In this document: positions 1 through 8,186 of the stretch, piece by piece
How the letters are laid out: every line of letters begins with the position of its first letter
Position numbering within the stretch: position 1 is the stretch's first letter
DNA from: Candidatus Brocadiaceae bacterium
GTDB taxonomy: Bacteria > Planctomycetota > Brocadiia > SM23-32
Direction of reading: 5' to 3'
Assembly (NCBI GenBank): GCA_012728835.1
Contig: JAAYEJ010000064.1
Span: 1 to 64,000, forward strand
DNA length: 64,000 nt
Notes under the pieces: model-generated
Seen by the model: the letters and a program-made list of their open reading frames with translations, nothing else
Told to the model about the DNA's origin: nothing
Databases searched by the model: none
Made by a program: the position numbers and the translations under genes

Positions 1-75
1 GACGTCCAGCGCCGGACCACCCCTGGCGCCAAGGCTACCAGAACATGCCCGCGCATTTATAGCTGCGGCAACAAC

Positions 76-118
76 CGGACATTTCTATCTGCCGTGTATA
101 GCGGACATTTCTATCTGC
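76..118. repeat. Pair of 17-bp direct repeats, possible IS end or operator
   Basis: The 17-mer CGGACATTTCTATCTGC occurs perfectly at 76-92 and 102-118, a 26-bp period. The second copy abuts TTGACA at 121. Read on the minus strand the arrangement is TGTCAA, then two copies of AGATAGAAATGTCCG, which resembles the multi-repeat termini of IS21-like insertion sequences. On that reading the element body would lie to the left, outside or at the edge of the window, and no transposase is visible in the 75 bases present. Alternatively the repeats could be regulator sites for the adjacent promoter. The repeats are seen directly; the mobile-element reading is an inference. Confidence 0.55.
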
Positions 119-143
119 GGTTGACACACAGCGCCGGCGGCGC

Positions 144-172
144 TTGACAGGACGCCGGGGTTGGGCTAAGTT
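144..172 (+). promoter_or_regulatory. Putative sigma-70 promoter for the TPR gene
   Basis: TTGACA (144-149), a 17-bp spacer and TAAGTT (167-172). The -35 is perfect and the -10 is weak (three of six). It ends 49 bp before the chosen ATG. A second TTGACA at 121-126 has no good -10 at the right distance. Confidence 0.45.
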
Positions 173-221
173 ATAAAGCCTTGCCGTTTGCTGGGAAACG
201 CCAGCCGCGAGGGGATTGCCC

Positions 222-1577
222 ATGGCCGTCGAAGATCTCTACACCAAGGCGTGTGACGCAGTCGAGCGGGCCAACTACGACTACGCGGTCGAGCTGTTCC
301 GCGAAGTGCTGCGCCATACCCCGGATTACCCCAATGCGCGCATGGCATTGCGGGGCACCGAGAGGCGGAGGATCCAGGAGAAGGGCCGTTCGGTCGGCGC
401 GTTGCTGACCGGCCCGCTGCGGGCCGCCGTCACGGCGCTGAAGGGCGCCGCCGCCAAGGCGCCGAAGAGGATCGAGATCTTCGAGGACTACCTGGAGACG
501 AACCCCAACTCCTTCTGGGCCCTGAGCCGCGTCGCGGCGGCCGCCGTCAAAGCGGGCCACAAAGAGGAGGGCGTTAACCTCTACCGCGACGCGCTGAAGG
601 TCAAGCCCACCGACAAGGCCGCGCTGCGCGCCGTCGGCGACGTTCTGATCGACATGGGCCAGCACCAGGAGGCGCTGAAATACCTGAACCGCCTTGCCGG
701 GCTGGACCCGAAGGACAGGGACCTGCAGAGGGAAGTGCGCGATCTGTCCGCCACCCAGCACATGGTCTCGCACGACATGGAGAGCGCCGAGAGCTTCCGC
801 GACATGATCCGCGACAAGACCATGGCCGAGCAGCTCGAGGCGAAGGGCCGCATGGCCGTGACCATGGACGACCTGCGCCGCAGCATCGAGGAGGCCGAAC
901 GCGAACTGGCCGAGCACCCCACCAACGTCCCCCGCATCCTGGGGCTCGCCCAGAAGTACCTGGACACCGGGCAACTGCCGAAGGCCCAGGCGTTCCTGCG
1001 CGAGAAGCACAAGGCGCTGCCCGACAACTACGAGGTCCGCGAGAAGCTCGGCGACGCGCAACTGCTGGCCCATGAGGCCACCGTGCGAGCGGCCCAGGAG
1101 GCCGCCCGGGCCAACCCGGCCGACGAGGCCGCCGGGCAGAAGGCGCGGGACCTGCAGCAGCGCCTGCGGGCGTTCAGGATCAAGGAATACAACTGGCGCC
1201 TCAGCCAGCACCCGACGGACCGGCACATCCAGTTGATGCTGGGCCGTGCATACTTCGACGACGGGAAGTATAATGAGGCGATCGCCGCCTGCCAGATCGC
1301 CGCGCAGGACGCACGCTTCGAGCTGGAGAGCTTCAAGATCCTCGGCCAGGCGTTCCTGCACAAGAAGCAGTTTGACCTTGCCCTGGAGCAGTTCGGCCGG
1401 GCCATCGCCAGCCACGGCGAGATGGACGACGAGGGCAAGGACCTCTACTACTGCCAGGCGGAGGCGTTGGAAGCGATGGGCAACCGAGAGGAGGCCCTGA
1501 AGGTCTATAAGCGTATCTACAGCCAGGACATCAACTTCCGGGACGTCGCCGCGAAGGTGGACGCGCTCAGCGCCTGA
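222..1577 (+). CDS. Tetratricopeptide-repeat protein, function unknown
   Basis: This 451-residue protein is made largely of helical pairs with TPR spacing. Clear repeat units lie near the N-terminus (tandem A/Y-rich helices around residues 5-40), around 95-165, 235-290, and at the C-terminus (about 335-450, with motifs such as GRAYFDDGKYNEAI and ALEAMGNREEALKVYK). There is no signal peptide or membrane segment, so it is probably a cytoplasmic scaffold. The start is placed at ATG 222, which has GAGGGG about eight bases upstream; an in-frame TTG at 216 is too close to that ribosome-binding site. rpsT follows after 33 bp on the same strand and may be co-transcribed. Partners cannot be told from sequence. 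Confidence 0.85.
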   Translation: MAVEDLYTKACDAVERANYDYAVELFREVLRHTPDYPNARMALRGTERRRIQEKGRSVGALLTGPLRAAVTALKGAAAKAPKRIEIFEDYLETNPNSFWALSRVAAAAVKAGHKEEGVNLYRDALKVKPTDKAALRAVGDVLIDMGQHQEALKYLNRLAGLDPKDRDLQREVRDLSATQHMVSHDMESAESFRDMIRDKTMAEQLEAKGRMAVTMDDLRRSIEEAERELAEHPTNVPRILGLAQKYLDTGQLPKAQAFLREKHKALPDNYEVREKLGDAQLLAHEATVRAAQEAARANPADEAAGQKARDLQQRLRAFRIKEYNWRLSQHPTDRHIQLMLGRAYFDDGKYNEAIAACQIAAQDARFELESFKILGQAFLHKKQFDLALEQFGRAIASHGEMDDEGKDLYYCQAEALEAMGNREEALKVYKRIYSQDINFRDVAAKVDALSA

Positions 1578-1610
1578 CGCGCAGCGGCCCCGGCCCCAAG
1601 GGAGAACCCC

Positions 1611-1889
1611 ATGCCTCACCGTGCCTCAGCCAAGAAGAGACTGCGTCAGGATCAGAAGCGGCGCTTCCGCAACAAGAGCGTGAAGAGCCGCCTGCGCACC
1701 GAAGAGAACAAGCTGAACCGCATGGTCGAACGCGGTGACGTCGAGGCGGCCGCCGTGCAGAGCCGGCTGCTGACGAAGCTCCTGCAGCAGGCGGCCGCCG
1801 GCGGCGTGGTCCACGCCAACCGCGTTGCCCGCAAGCAGGGGCAGATCGACCGTTGCCTGGACACCCTCGCGAAGCCCCGGGCATCCTGA
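1611..1889 (+). CDS. rpsT: 30S ribosomal protein S20
   Basis: A 92-residue, very basic all-helical protein. The N-terminus (MPHRASAKKRLRQDQKR) and the distal A-x-GVVHANRVARKQGQ segment match bacterial S20, which binds the 5' and 3' minor domains of 16S rRNA early in 30S assembly. Length is normal. A purine-rich AAGGGAG precedes the ATG. It follows the TPR gene closely and faces dprA, whose 3' end is 13 bp away on the opposite strand. rpsT is usually autoregulated, but nothing specific for that is visible here. Confidence 0.95.
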   Translation: MPHRASAKKRLRQDQKRRFRNKSVKSRLRTEENKLNRMVERGDVEAAAVQSRLLTKLLQQAAAGGVVHANRVARKQGQIDRCLDTLAKPRAS

Positions 1890-1902
1890 CCGCCCGCGCG
1901 GC

Positions 1903-2856
1903 CTACTCGAACAACCGGGCCTGGTCCGGGCGGGGAGGGGGGCGGTACTCCGCCGCCAGGCGGGCCAGTTCCTGCGCGGTGGGCATGCACGCCAGGTCCA
2001 GCGCGCACGCCCCCAGGCGCACCAGCTTCCGAACCGCGCGTGCGTGCTCGTCCCGGCGGCCGCCGGCCGCGATGAACAGCGGCCGGCCCATCCGCAGCGC
2101 CCAGCGGCTGGTGTGCCACGTCCCCCCCACGTCGCGCGGCTCGAAGGCCACGACGGCCTCGCTGAGGGCCACGATCGTGCGGTTGCGGATCAGTGCCTGA
2201 GGCGTGCGCCAGCGCGATTGGGGCGGGAACTGCCCCAGGCAGAACCAGCCCGCCCGCGCCAGTTCCCAGGCCGCCAGCCCCCGGCGCCGGAACCGGGCCA
2301 GCCCTGCGGCCGGCACGGCGAGCGTGCCGCCCGCCCGTGCCGCCGCAGTGTGGGCGGCCATGTCGATGCCGTCGGCGCCTCCGCTGACGACCGCGATCCC
2401 ATCCTCTGCCAGGCTGCAGGCCAGGGCTCGGGCGGCGGCGACGGCCGCCGGCGACGGCCGCCGCGACCCCACGACGGCGACGCGCCGCCGCCGCAGCAGG
2501 GCCGGGTCCCCCGTGGTGAACAGCACGGGCGGGGCGTGCGGACCCAGGAAGCGCGCCAGGTCGGGGGGGTAGCCGGGGTCGCCGGTCAGGACCACGCGGA
2601 CGCCCAGGGGCTCCATGCGCTGGAGCAGGGCGCGGCCCGTGCCGAGCGGGTCTTCGGCGGCCGCCAGCGCGGCGGCGGCGGGCGCCGTGAGGGCCAGCTC
2701 GCGCCGGAGTCGATCGGCCGGCCAGGCGGCGACGCAGTGGAGGGGTGCGCCGAGCTGCCGGGCGGCCCGCTTCAGGCGGGCGACGGTCGCCGGCCCCACC
2801 CCGTCGACCGCACACAGGCCGATCATGCACAGGCGTTCGGGCGTGTCGCTGGCCAA
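1903..2856 (-). CDS. dprA: DNA-processing protein DprA/Smf
   Basis: A 317-residue Rossmann-fold protein of the DprA/Smf family, which binds incoming single-stranded DNA and loads RecA during natural transformation. The N-terminus contains a helix-hairpin-helix-like segment (DGVGPATVARLK). The core shows VVGSRRPS, the hallmark SGGADGIDMAAH, and RNRTIVALSEAVVAFE, which correspond to the nucleotide-binding and GSR signatures. The protein stops soon after the Rossmann core with a short R/P/D-rich tail, so the C-terminal winged-helix domain of many DprA proteins seems absent. It is encoded alone, convergent with rpsT and divergent from the tRNA operon. No other competence gene is in the window. 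Confidence 0.9.
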   Translation of the reverse strand: MASDTPERLCMIGLCAVDGVGPATVARLKRAARQLGAPLHCVAAWPADRLRRELALTAPAAAALAAAEDPLGTGRALLQRMEPLGVRVVLTGDPGYPPDLARFLGPHAPPVLFTTGDPALLRRRRVAVVGSRRPSPAAVAAARALACSLAEDGIAVVSGGADGIDMAAHTAAARAGGTLAVPAAGLARFRRRGLAAWELARAGWFCLGQFPPQSRWRTPQALIRNRTIVALSEAVVAFEPRDVGGTWHTSRWALRMGRPLFIAAGGRRDEHARAVRKLVRLGACALDLACMPTAQELARLAAEYRPPPRPDQARLFE

Positions 2857-2960
2857 TGTCTGAGCCTCCGGTGCGGGTATAGACTACACGTGCGACGGGC
2901 GGAATGCAAGCGGCGGGGCGCGGCGCCGGGCCGGCGGTGCACGGGGTCTCGGACGGGCAC

Positions 2961-2989
2961 TTGAAACGGGCGGGGCGGTCGTATATAAC
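2961..2989 (+). promoter_or_regulatory. Sigma-70 promoter of the tRNA-tuf operon
   Basis: TTGAAA (2961-2966), a 17-bp spacer and TATAAC (2984-2989). Predicted transcription would start about 4 bases before the mature 5' end of the first tRNA. Confidence 0.7.
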
Positions 2990-2999
2990 CGGGGGGAGC

Positions 3000-3074
3000 G
3001 CTAGTGTAGCTCAACGGCAGAGCAGCGGTTTTGTAAACCGCAGGTTAGGGGTTCAAGTCCCCTCACTAGCTCCA
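3000..3074 (+). tRNA. tRNA-Thr (anticodon TGT)
   Basis: Acceptor arms GCTAGTG (3000-3006) and CACTAGC (3064-3070) pair fully. A five-base-pair anticodon stem encloses loop TTTGTAA with anticodon TGT at 3032-3034. The T loop is GGTTCAAGTCC-like. Discriminator T and CCA (3072-3074) are encoded. It reads ACA codons and is first in a cluster of four tRNAs ahead of tuf. Confidence 0.97.
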
Positions 3075-3129
3075 CCGTCGGATACGTGTCGGCCGGGCCC
3101 GCGGGGCACGGCGGCCACAGAGGCGCGAT

Positions 3130-3214
3130 GGGCAGGTTCCCGAGCGGCCAAAGGGGACAGACTGTAAATCTGTTGGCGATGCCTTCGGAGGTTCGAATCC
3201 TCCCCTGCCCACCA
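3130..3214 (+). tRNA. tRNA-Tyr (anticodon GTA)
   Basis: Acceptor arms GGGCAGG (3130-3136) and CCTGCCC (3204-3210) pair. The anticodon loop CTGTAAA carries GTA at 3164-3166. The long variable arm and 85-nt length are typical of bacterial tRNA-Tyr. ACCA follows at 3211-3214. Confidence 0.97.
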
Positions 3215-3223
3215 GAACGGGAC

Positions 3224-3298
3224 GCGGGCGTAGCTCAACGGCAGAGCGCCGGCCTTCCAAGCCGGCCGTTGTGGGTTCGAGTCCCATCGCCCGCTCCA
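3224..3298 (+). tRNA. tRNA-Gly (anticodon TCC)
   Basis: Acceptor arms GCGGGCG (3224-3230) and CGCCCGC (3288-3294) pair. The anticodon stem CCGGC/GCCGG encloses loop CTTCCAA (anticodon TCC). CCA is encoded at 3296-3298. It lies only 9 bp after tRNA-Tyr. Confidence 0.97.
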
Positions 3299-3321
3299 CC
3301 ATCCGAACGTGGCGTTTCTTC

Positions 3322-3350
3322 TTGACTTGTTCGAGTGCGCGTGCTAAGAT
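3322..3350 (+). promoter_or_regulatory. Internal promoter ahead of tRNA-Thr(GGT)-tuf
   Basis: TTGACT (3322-3327), a 17-bp spacer and TAAGAT (3345-3350), inside the 169-bp gap between tRNA-Gly and the second tRNA-Thr. It would allow separate transcription of tRNA-Thr(GGT) with tuf. Apart from this the gap shows no gene. Confidence 0.55.
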
Positions 3351-3467
3351 TTCTGCATTCGATGGTGTGTACGGCGTGCGTCGTCGCAAGGGGTGGTTAC
3401 CCTGTCTTCCGGGCCAGTCCCGCCATTGTGATGAACTGACCGCGCGGCCGTAGTGTTGCGTACCCAA

Positions 3468-3542
<75 letters not shown>

Positions 3543-3719
3543 TCCGCCCGTATCTGACGGCGGTTCTCCGAACGGCGTCGGACCGTCGGACTTTGAGGAG
3601 CTGAACGTGCAGCAGGACGCCGGGGGGCCGCGTCGGGTTGCCTCAGAATCGGCCGAGACGGACTCGTTTTCGTGCAGACCGTGAGAGAAGACGACACTTA
3701 CCGGAGGTAGAACTGGACA

Positions 3720-4913
3720 ATGGCCAAGGAGATCTTCAAGCGAACGAAGCCCCACGTCAACGTCGGGACCATCGGCCACGTTGACCACGGGAAGACCACC
3801 CTGACCTCGGCGATCACGCAGTATCTGAGCAAGAGGGGGCTGGCCGAATCCCGCAGCTTCGACAGCATCGACAACGCTCCGGAAGAGCGCGAGCGCGGCA
3901 TCACCATCCAGACGCAGCACGTCGAGTACCAGACCGAGAACCGCCACTACGCCCATGTCGACTGCCCCGGGCACCGTGACTACATCAAGAACATGATCAC
4001 GGGCGCCGCGCAGATGGACGGCGCGATCCTGGTGGTCAGCGCCGCCGACGGCCCGATGCCCCAGACCAAGGAGCACGTGCTGCTGGCGCGCCAGGTGAAT
4101 GTGCCCGCCATCGTCGTTTTCCTCAACAAGGTGGACCAGCTTGACGACCCCGAGCTGCTGGAGCTGGTCGAGCTGGAAGTGCGCGACATCCTCAACGCCT
4201 ACCAGTTCCCGGGCGACGACATCCCGTTCGTGGCCGGCTCGGCCCTGAAGGCCATGGAACAGCCGGACGACGAAGAGGCCACGCGCTGCATCAGCGAGCT
4301 GATGAAGGCCCTGGACGAGTACGTCCCGGAGCCGGTCCGGCCGGTCGACCAGCCGTTCCTGATGCCCGTCGAGGACGTCTTCAGCATCAAGGGGCGCGGC
4401 ACGGTGGGCACGGGGCGCATCGAGCGCGGCGTGGTTCGCGTGGGCGACGACGTCGAGATCGTCGGCCTGACCAGCGAGGTGCGCAAGACGGTTGTCACCG
4501 GCGTCGAGATGTTCCGCAAGACCCTCGATTCGGGCCAGGCGGGCGACAACGTCGGCGTGCTCCTGCGCGGCGTCGAGAAGGACGAACTCTCGCGCGGCGA
4601 GGTGCTGGCCAAGCCCGGCTCGATCACGCCGCACACGAAGTTCGAGGCGAACGTCTACGTGCTGACGGCCGAGGAAGGCGGGCGCCACAAGCCCTTCTTC
4701 CCGGGCTACCGCCCGCAGTTCTACTTCCGGACGACCGACGTGACCGGCAGCATCTCCCTGCCGGAAGGCGTGGACATGGTCATCCCCGGCGACAACGTGA
4801 CGCTCGAGGTGGAGCTGATCACGCCGATCGCCATGGAAGAGCAGCTCCGGTTCGCCATCCGCGAGGGCGGCAACACGGTCGGGGCGGGCGTTGTGACCAA
4901 GGTCCTCCAGTAG
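3720..4913 (+). CDS. tuf: Elongation factor Tu
   Basis: This 397-residue GTPase delivers aminoacyl-tRNA to the ribosome. Visible motifs are the P-loop GHVDHGKT (19-26), switch I RGITI (59-63), G3 DCPGHRDY (81-88), NKVD (136-139) and SALK (174-177), followed by the two beta-barrel domains ending in [11 protein letters not shown]. Two residues are unusual for bacterial EF-Tu. The G3 motif has Arg at 86 where bacteria normally have Ala (HADY); archaeal and eukaryotic EF1A have HRD. The C-terminal GGRTVGAG motif reads [14 protein letters not shown] lies 12 bases upstream of ATG. It sits in a tRNA(4)-tuf-rpmG-tRNA-Trp-secE context and is the only tuf seen; the str operon downstream has none. Confidence 0.98.
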   Translation: MAKEIFKRTKPHVNVGTIGHVDHGKTTLTSAITQYLSKRGLAESRSFDSIDNAPEERERGITIQTQHVEYQTENRHYAHVDCPGHRDYIKNMITGAAQMDGAILVVSAADGPMPQTKEHVLLARQVNVPAIVVFLNKVDQLDDPELLELVELEVRDILNAYQFPGDDIPFVAGSALKAMEQPDDEEATRCISELMKALDEYVPEPVRPVDQPFLMPVEDVFSIKGRGTVGTGRIERGVVRVGDDVEIVGLTSEVRKTVVTGVEMFRKTLDSGQAGDNVGVLLRGVEKDELSRGEVLAKPGSITPHTKFEANVYVLTAEEGGRHKPFFPGYRPQFYFRTTDVTGSISLPEGVDMVIPGDNVTLEVELITPIAMEEQLRFAIREGGNTVGAGVVTKVLQ

Positions 4914-4926
4914 CGGGTTCCGGCCG

Positions 4927-5076
4927 ATGCGCGAACACGTGACCATGGAATGCACCGAGTGCCACCGCGAGAACTACCGGACGTCGAACGAGACCCGCGG
5001 CGGCAAGCGGCTGGAGTTGAAGAAACACTGCCCCCAGTGCCGACGGCACACGGTCCATCGGCAGAAGCGCAAGTAG
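4927..5076 (+). CDS. rpmG: 50S ribosomal protein L33
   Basis: A 49-residue basic protein. MECTECHRENYRTS and HCPQCRRHTVHRQKRK give two CxxC pairs, so this is the zinc-binding (C+) form of L33, a late-assembling 50S protein near the E site. It starts 13 bp after tuf and has only a weak ribosome-binding site, so translation probably depends on read-through coupling with tuf. The position between tuf and secE is common in bacteria. Confidence 0.93.
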   Translation: MREHVTMECTECHRENYRTSNETRGGKRLELKKHCPQCRRHTVHRQKRK

Positions 5077-5144
5077 AAGAACCCTGCGCGTGCCCCCCGG
5101 GCGTCTCCCTCGGGGCACGCGTGCCGACCTGTGAGGCTCAGTGC

Positions 5145-5220
5145 AGGCCAGTAGCTCAATTGGTAGAGCACCGGTTTCCAAAACCGGCGGTTGGGGGTTC
5201 GAGTCCCTTCTGGCCTGCCA
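5145..5220 (+). tRNA. tRNA-Trp (anticodon CCA)
   Basis: Acceptor arms AGGCCAG (5145-5151) and CTGGCCT (5210-5216) pair. The anticodon stem CCGGT/ACCGG encloses loop TTCCAAA (anticodon CCA). The 3' GCCA is encoded (5217-5220). Its place between tuf/rpmG and secE is shared with many bacteria. Confidence 0.97.
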
Positions 5221-5293
5221 GCCGGCATTGGGGCCGGCGCACGCCGTGCGGATGCGACAGCGCTCAACATACCTTCATGTGGTGACCTGAGGC

Positions 5294-5734
5294 TTGGCTG
5301 CCTACCGACCCGAACAGGGAGTCTACGCGCGGTTTGTTGCCGGCGCAGCGGCGCTGCTGCTGGCCTTGTTCGCCAGCGTGCGCGTCTACCAGGAGCTGTA
5401 CGAAGCCGAGTCGACGGTGGCCCTGTTCGGCGCCGATGTGCCCGTCTCGGCCGTGTGGGCGTCCGTGCTGTTCATCATCCTGGCCGCCCTCACGTTCGTG
5501 TTCACCTACGGGGTACACACGGGGTTCAAGGCCCTGGACAGGACGAGCCGTGCCCTGATCGACCTGCTCATCGACACCCAGATGGAGCTGAGCAAGGTCT
5601 CATGGCCGGGCTCCGACGTGCTGATTCGATCCACGTCTGCGGTGCTCATCTCGATCGTCCTGCTGGGTGTGTTCCTGGTGGGCGTGGACTCGCTGGTGGC
5701 CAGCGCCCTCCGTTTTCTGGGCGTGCTGCCTTGA
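5294..5734 (+). CDS. secE: Preprotein translocase subunit SecE
   Basis: A 146-residue membrane protein. Hydrophobic segments lie at about 13-29, 52-72 and 115-135, the three-helix form also found in enterobacteria. The conserved SecE signature ELSKVSWPG (98-106) precedes the last helix, which clamps the two halves of SecY. The start is TTG 5294; a stop codon lies just upstream in frame and there is no ATG or GTG nearby. GAGG at 5289-5292 is very close to the start, so initiation may be weak. nusG follows after 28 bp, the usual secE-nusG pair. Confidence 0.9.
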   Translation: MAAYRPEQGVYARFVAGAAALLLALFASVRVYQELYEAESTVALFGADVPVSAVWASVLFIILAALTFVFTYGVHTGFKALDRTSRALIDLLIDTQMELSKVSWPGSDVLIRSTSAVLISIVLLGVFLVGVDSLVASALRFLGVLP

Positions 5735-5762
5735 CCTCCCGGAGCGGCGAGGGACCCGATCT

Positions 5763-6347
5763 ATGACCGACACGGCACATGAGCCGGAGAATGCGGCCGC
5801 CGAAGCGCGATGGTTCGTTCTGCGCGTGCAGAGCAACCGTGAGGAGAGCGTGCGCGTCAACCTCGGCAAGCTGCTCGAGCTGGAGAAGGTCCGCGACCGC
5901 GTCCCCCAGATCCTCGTGCCGACCGAGGCCATTACCGAGGTGCGGGGGGGCAAGCGCCACGTCGTCCAGCGCAAGCTCTACCCGGGCTACGTGATCGTGC
6001 AGGTCGTCGTGGACGAGCAGGGGACCATCCCGCAGGACCTGTGGCAGTTGATCCGCGAGACCGGCGGGGTCGGCGACTTCATCGGGGCCGAGAAGCCCTG
6101 GCCGATGTCGGACGGCGAGGTGGCCCGGATCCTCGGGCAGACCGAGGAGGTCCAGGAAGAGGCCCCGAAGCTGAAGATCGACCTGAAAGAGGGGCAGATG
6201 ATCCAGATCAAGGAGGGCCCCTTCAAGAGCGTCGAGGGATACGTCGAAGAGGTGAACCCTGCCAGCGGGAAGGTCAAGGTCGTCATCAACATCTTCAACC
6301 GGGCAACACCGGTCGAACTGGAATACTGGCAGGTGCAGGTGCTGTGA
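5763..6347 (+). CDS. nusG: Transcription termination/antitermination protein NusG
   Basis: A 194-residue protein. The N-terminal NGN domain (about 16-125) begins ARWFVLRVQSNREE and includes YPGYVIVQ; it binds the RNA polymerase clamp. The C-terminal KOW domain (about 140-194) includes EGPFKSVEGYVEEV and ends NRATPVELEYWQVQVL; it contacts S10 or Rho. The start is ATG 5763, in agreement with family length; longer in-frame starts overlap secE. It leads the rplK-rplA ribosomal genes as in most bacteria. Confidence 0.96.
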   Translation: MTDTAHEPENAAAEARWFVLRVQSNREESVRVNLGKLLELEKVRDRVPQILVPTEAITEVRGGKRHVVQRKLYPGYVIVQVVVDEQGTIPQDLWQLIRETGGVGDFIGAEKPWPMSDGEVARILGQTEEVQEEAPKLKIDLKEGQMIQIKEGPFKSVEGYVEEVNPASGKVKVVINIFNRATPVELEYWQVQVL

Positions 6348-6392
6348 GCGGCCCTCTGAGGGCCTGCGGCAACCCTACGGGAAGAACGTCCA

Positions 6393-6827
6393 ATGGCAAA
6401 GAAGAAGCAGCCGACCGCCGTGGTGAAGGTGCTGGTGACCGGAGGGCAGGCGAACCCCGCTCCGCCTCTCGGCCCTACCCTCAGCCAGCACCGCGTGAGC
6501 ATTTCGGAGTTCATCAGCAAGTTCAACGAACGCACCCGCGACCAGATGGGCGTGCCGCTGCCGGCGATCGTCTATGTCTACCGGGACGGGTCGTTCGATT
6601 TCGAGGTCAAGACGCCGCCGGCGTCCTATCTGATCAAGCGCGCCGCCGGGGTCGTTCAGGGATCCGGCGCCGCGGGGCGCACCTCGGCCGGGACCATCAC
6701 GCGCAGCGCGTTGCGGCAGATCGCCGAGCAGAAGATGACGGACCTGAACACCGACGACGTGGAGGCCGCCATGCACGTCATCGAGGGGACCGCCCGGAGC
6801 TGCGGCGTCCAGGTCGTAGACGACTGA
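6393..6827 (+). CDS. rplK: 50S ribosomal protein L11
   Basis: A 144-residue protein with the L11 N-terminal domain (ANPAPPLGPTLSQH, about 25-38, the proline-rich hinge that binds thiostrepton-type drugs) and C-terminal rRNA-binding domain ending EGTARSCGVQV. It forms the GTPase-associated centre stalk base with L10/L12 and is needed for stringent-response activation. It lies 45 bp after nusG and 42 bp before rplA. Confidence 0.97.
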   Translation: MAKKKQPTAVVKVLVTGGQANPAPPLGPTLSQHRVSISEFISKFNERTRDQMGVPLPAIVYVYRDGSFDFEVKTPPASYLIKRAAGVVQGSGAAGRTSAGTITRSALRQIAEQKMTDLNTDDVEAAMHVIEGTARSCGVQVVDD

Positions 6828-6869
6828 GCCGGCGGCCCGCCATACACCATATCGCCAGGAACGAACGCC

Positions 6870-7574
6870 ATGCCGCGCACGAGTCGCAGATACAGGGAAT
6901 CGCAGACGCACGTCGAGAGCGGCCGCCTCTACACGCTCACGGACGCGCTGGCCGCGCTGAAGACCATGGCGCCGGCGCGGTTCGACGAGACCGTGGAGTG
7001 CGCCGTGAAGCTGGGCATTGACCCGCGCCACAGCGACCAGCAGGTTCGAGGCAGCTTCAGCCTGCCGCACGGCACCGGCAAGACGCGCGTGGTGGCCGTC
7101 TTCGCAGAAGGCGAACGGGCCGAGGCCGCCCGGGCCGCCGGGGCCGACGTGGTCGGCTCCGACGACCTGATCGAGAAGGTCCAGGGCGGGTTCACCGACT
7201 TCGACGTGGCGCTGGCCAGCCCGGACATGATGGGGCGCATCGGTCGGCTGGGCCGCGTGCTCGGCCCCCGCGGCCTGATGCCTTCGCCCAAGGCCGGCAC
7301 GGTCCGCGAGGACGTCGGCGAGGCCGTCAAGGAGTTCAAGGGCGGGCGCATCGAGTTCCGAAACGACGCGACCGGGAACATCCACGTGCCGGTCGGCAAG
7401 GTGTCCTTCTCCGTCGAGGCGTTGGCGGAGAACGTCCGCGCCGTGCTGGACCAGCTCGTGAGGTCCAAGCCGCCGGCGGCCAAAGGCCGGTACATTCAGA
7501 AGGTCTACGTCAGCTCGACCATGAACCCCGCGCTGCAGGTCGAGGCGGGTTCGTCAGCACCGGGAGCAAACTGA
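6870..7574 (+). CDS. rplA: 50S ribosomal protein L1
   Basis: A 234-residue protein with the L1 signature region [20 protein letters not shown] and the downstream [11 protein letters not shown] segment. L1 builds the mobile L1 stalk that moves deacylated tRNA out of the E site, and commonly represses its own L11-L1 mRNA. It is separated from rplJ by only 3 bp, so the two are probably translationally coupled. Confidence 0.97.
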   Translation: MPRTSRRYRESQTHVESGRLYTLTDALAALKTMAPARFDETVECAVKLGIDPRHSDQQVRGSFSLPHGTGKTRVVAVFAEGERAEAARAAGADVVGSDDLIEKVQGGFTDFDVALASPDMMGRIGRLGRVLGPRGLMPSPKAGTVREDVGEAVKEFKGGRIEFRNDATGNIHVPVGKVSFSVEALAENVRAVLDQLVRSKPPAAKGRYIQKVYVSSTMNPALQVEAGSSAPGAN

Positions 7575-7577
7575 GAG

Positions 7578-8123
7578 ATGCCCCAGCAAGTCAAGGAACT
7601 GATGCTCAAGGAACTGACCGAGGAGTTCCGCGACATTCGGCGCACGGGGTGCGTCGTCGTGGGCTACCACGGCATGAAGGCCGACGAAAGCCGCCTGGTC
7701 CGTCAGGAAGCGCGGCGTCAGGGCAGCCGGATGATGGTGGTGAAGAACTCGCTGTTCGCCCGGGCGGCCAGCGATCTGGGTGCCTGCGGCCTGAGCAGCC
7801 TGCTGGACGGCCCCACCGCCGTCGTGCAGGGCCCCAGCGCGGTGGAGGCCGCGCGAGCCGCCCAGGCGATGGCCAGGGCCTGTGCTGCGCTGGAGGTGAG
7901 GGGCGTCTACGTCGACGGCCAGGTGCTGGGCCCCGAGGGCGTTCGCAAGCTGGCCGACATACCCAACCGCGAGACGCTTCTGAGCATGTTCGCCGGCGCC
8001 CTGATGGCGCCGCTGCGTCGGCTGGCCGGCGGCCTGCTGGACAGGCCCCGGGCGCTCCTGAACGTGCTGGAGCAGATGAAGGACCGCAAGGCCGGAGGAA
8101 GTGCGGATTCGCAGCGGGAGTGA
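7578..8123 (+). CDS. rplJ: 50S ribosomal protein L10
   Basis: A 181-residue protein. The N-terminal rRNA-binding domain includes VVVGYHGMKADESRLVRQEAR and VVKNSLFARA; the C-terminal helix (from about residue 145) is the platform for L7/L12 dimers. It lies directly after rplA and 63 bp before rplL. The close rplA-rplJ junction leaves no room for a separate L10 leader of the E. coli kind. Confidence 0.95.
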   Translation: MPQQVKELMLKELTEEFRDIRRTGCVVVGYHGMKADESRLVRQEARRQGSRMMVVKNSLFARAASDLGACGLSSLLDGPTAVVQGPSAVEAARAAQAMARACAALEVRGVYVDGQVLGPEGVRKLADIPNRETLLSMFAGALMAPLRRLAGGLLDRPRALLNVLEQMKDRKAGGSADSQRE

Positions 8124-8186
8124 CCCCGCGCACTTGTCAACAGGGATCATTTAGAGACTCTCGCAGTACACAGGAGGCCCTGGAGC

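Noticed and set aside
121-126. The first TTGACA as the -35 of the TPR gene
   Set aside because: No acceptable -10 lies 16-18 bp downstream; the copy at 144 is better placed, although it too has a weak -10.
7575-7577. An L10 leader regulating rplJ-rplL
   Set aside because: rplA and rplJ are only 3 bp apart, so no separate leader can exist at this junction.
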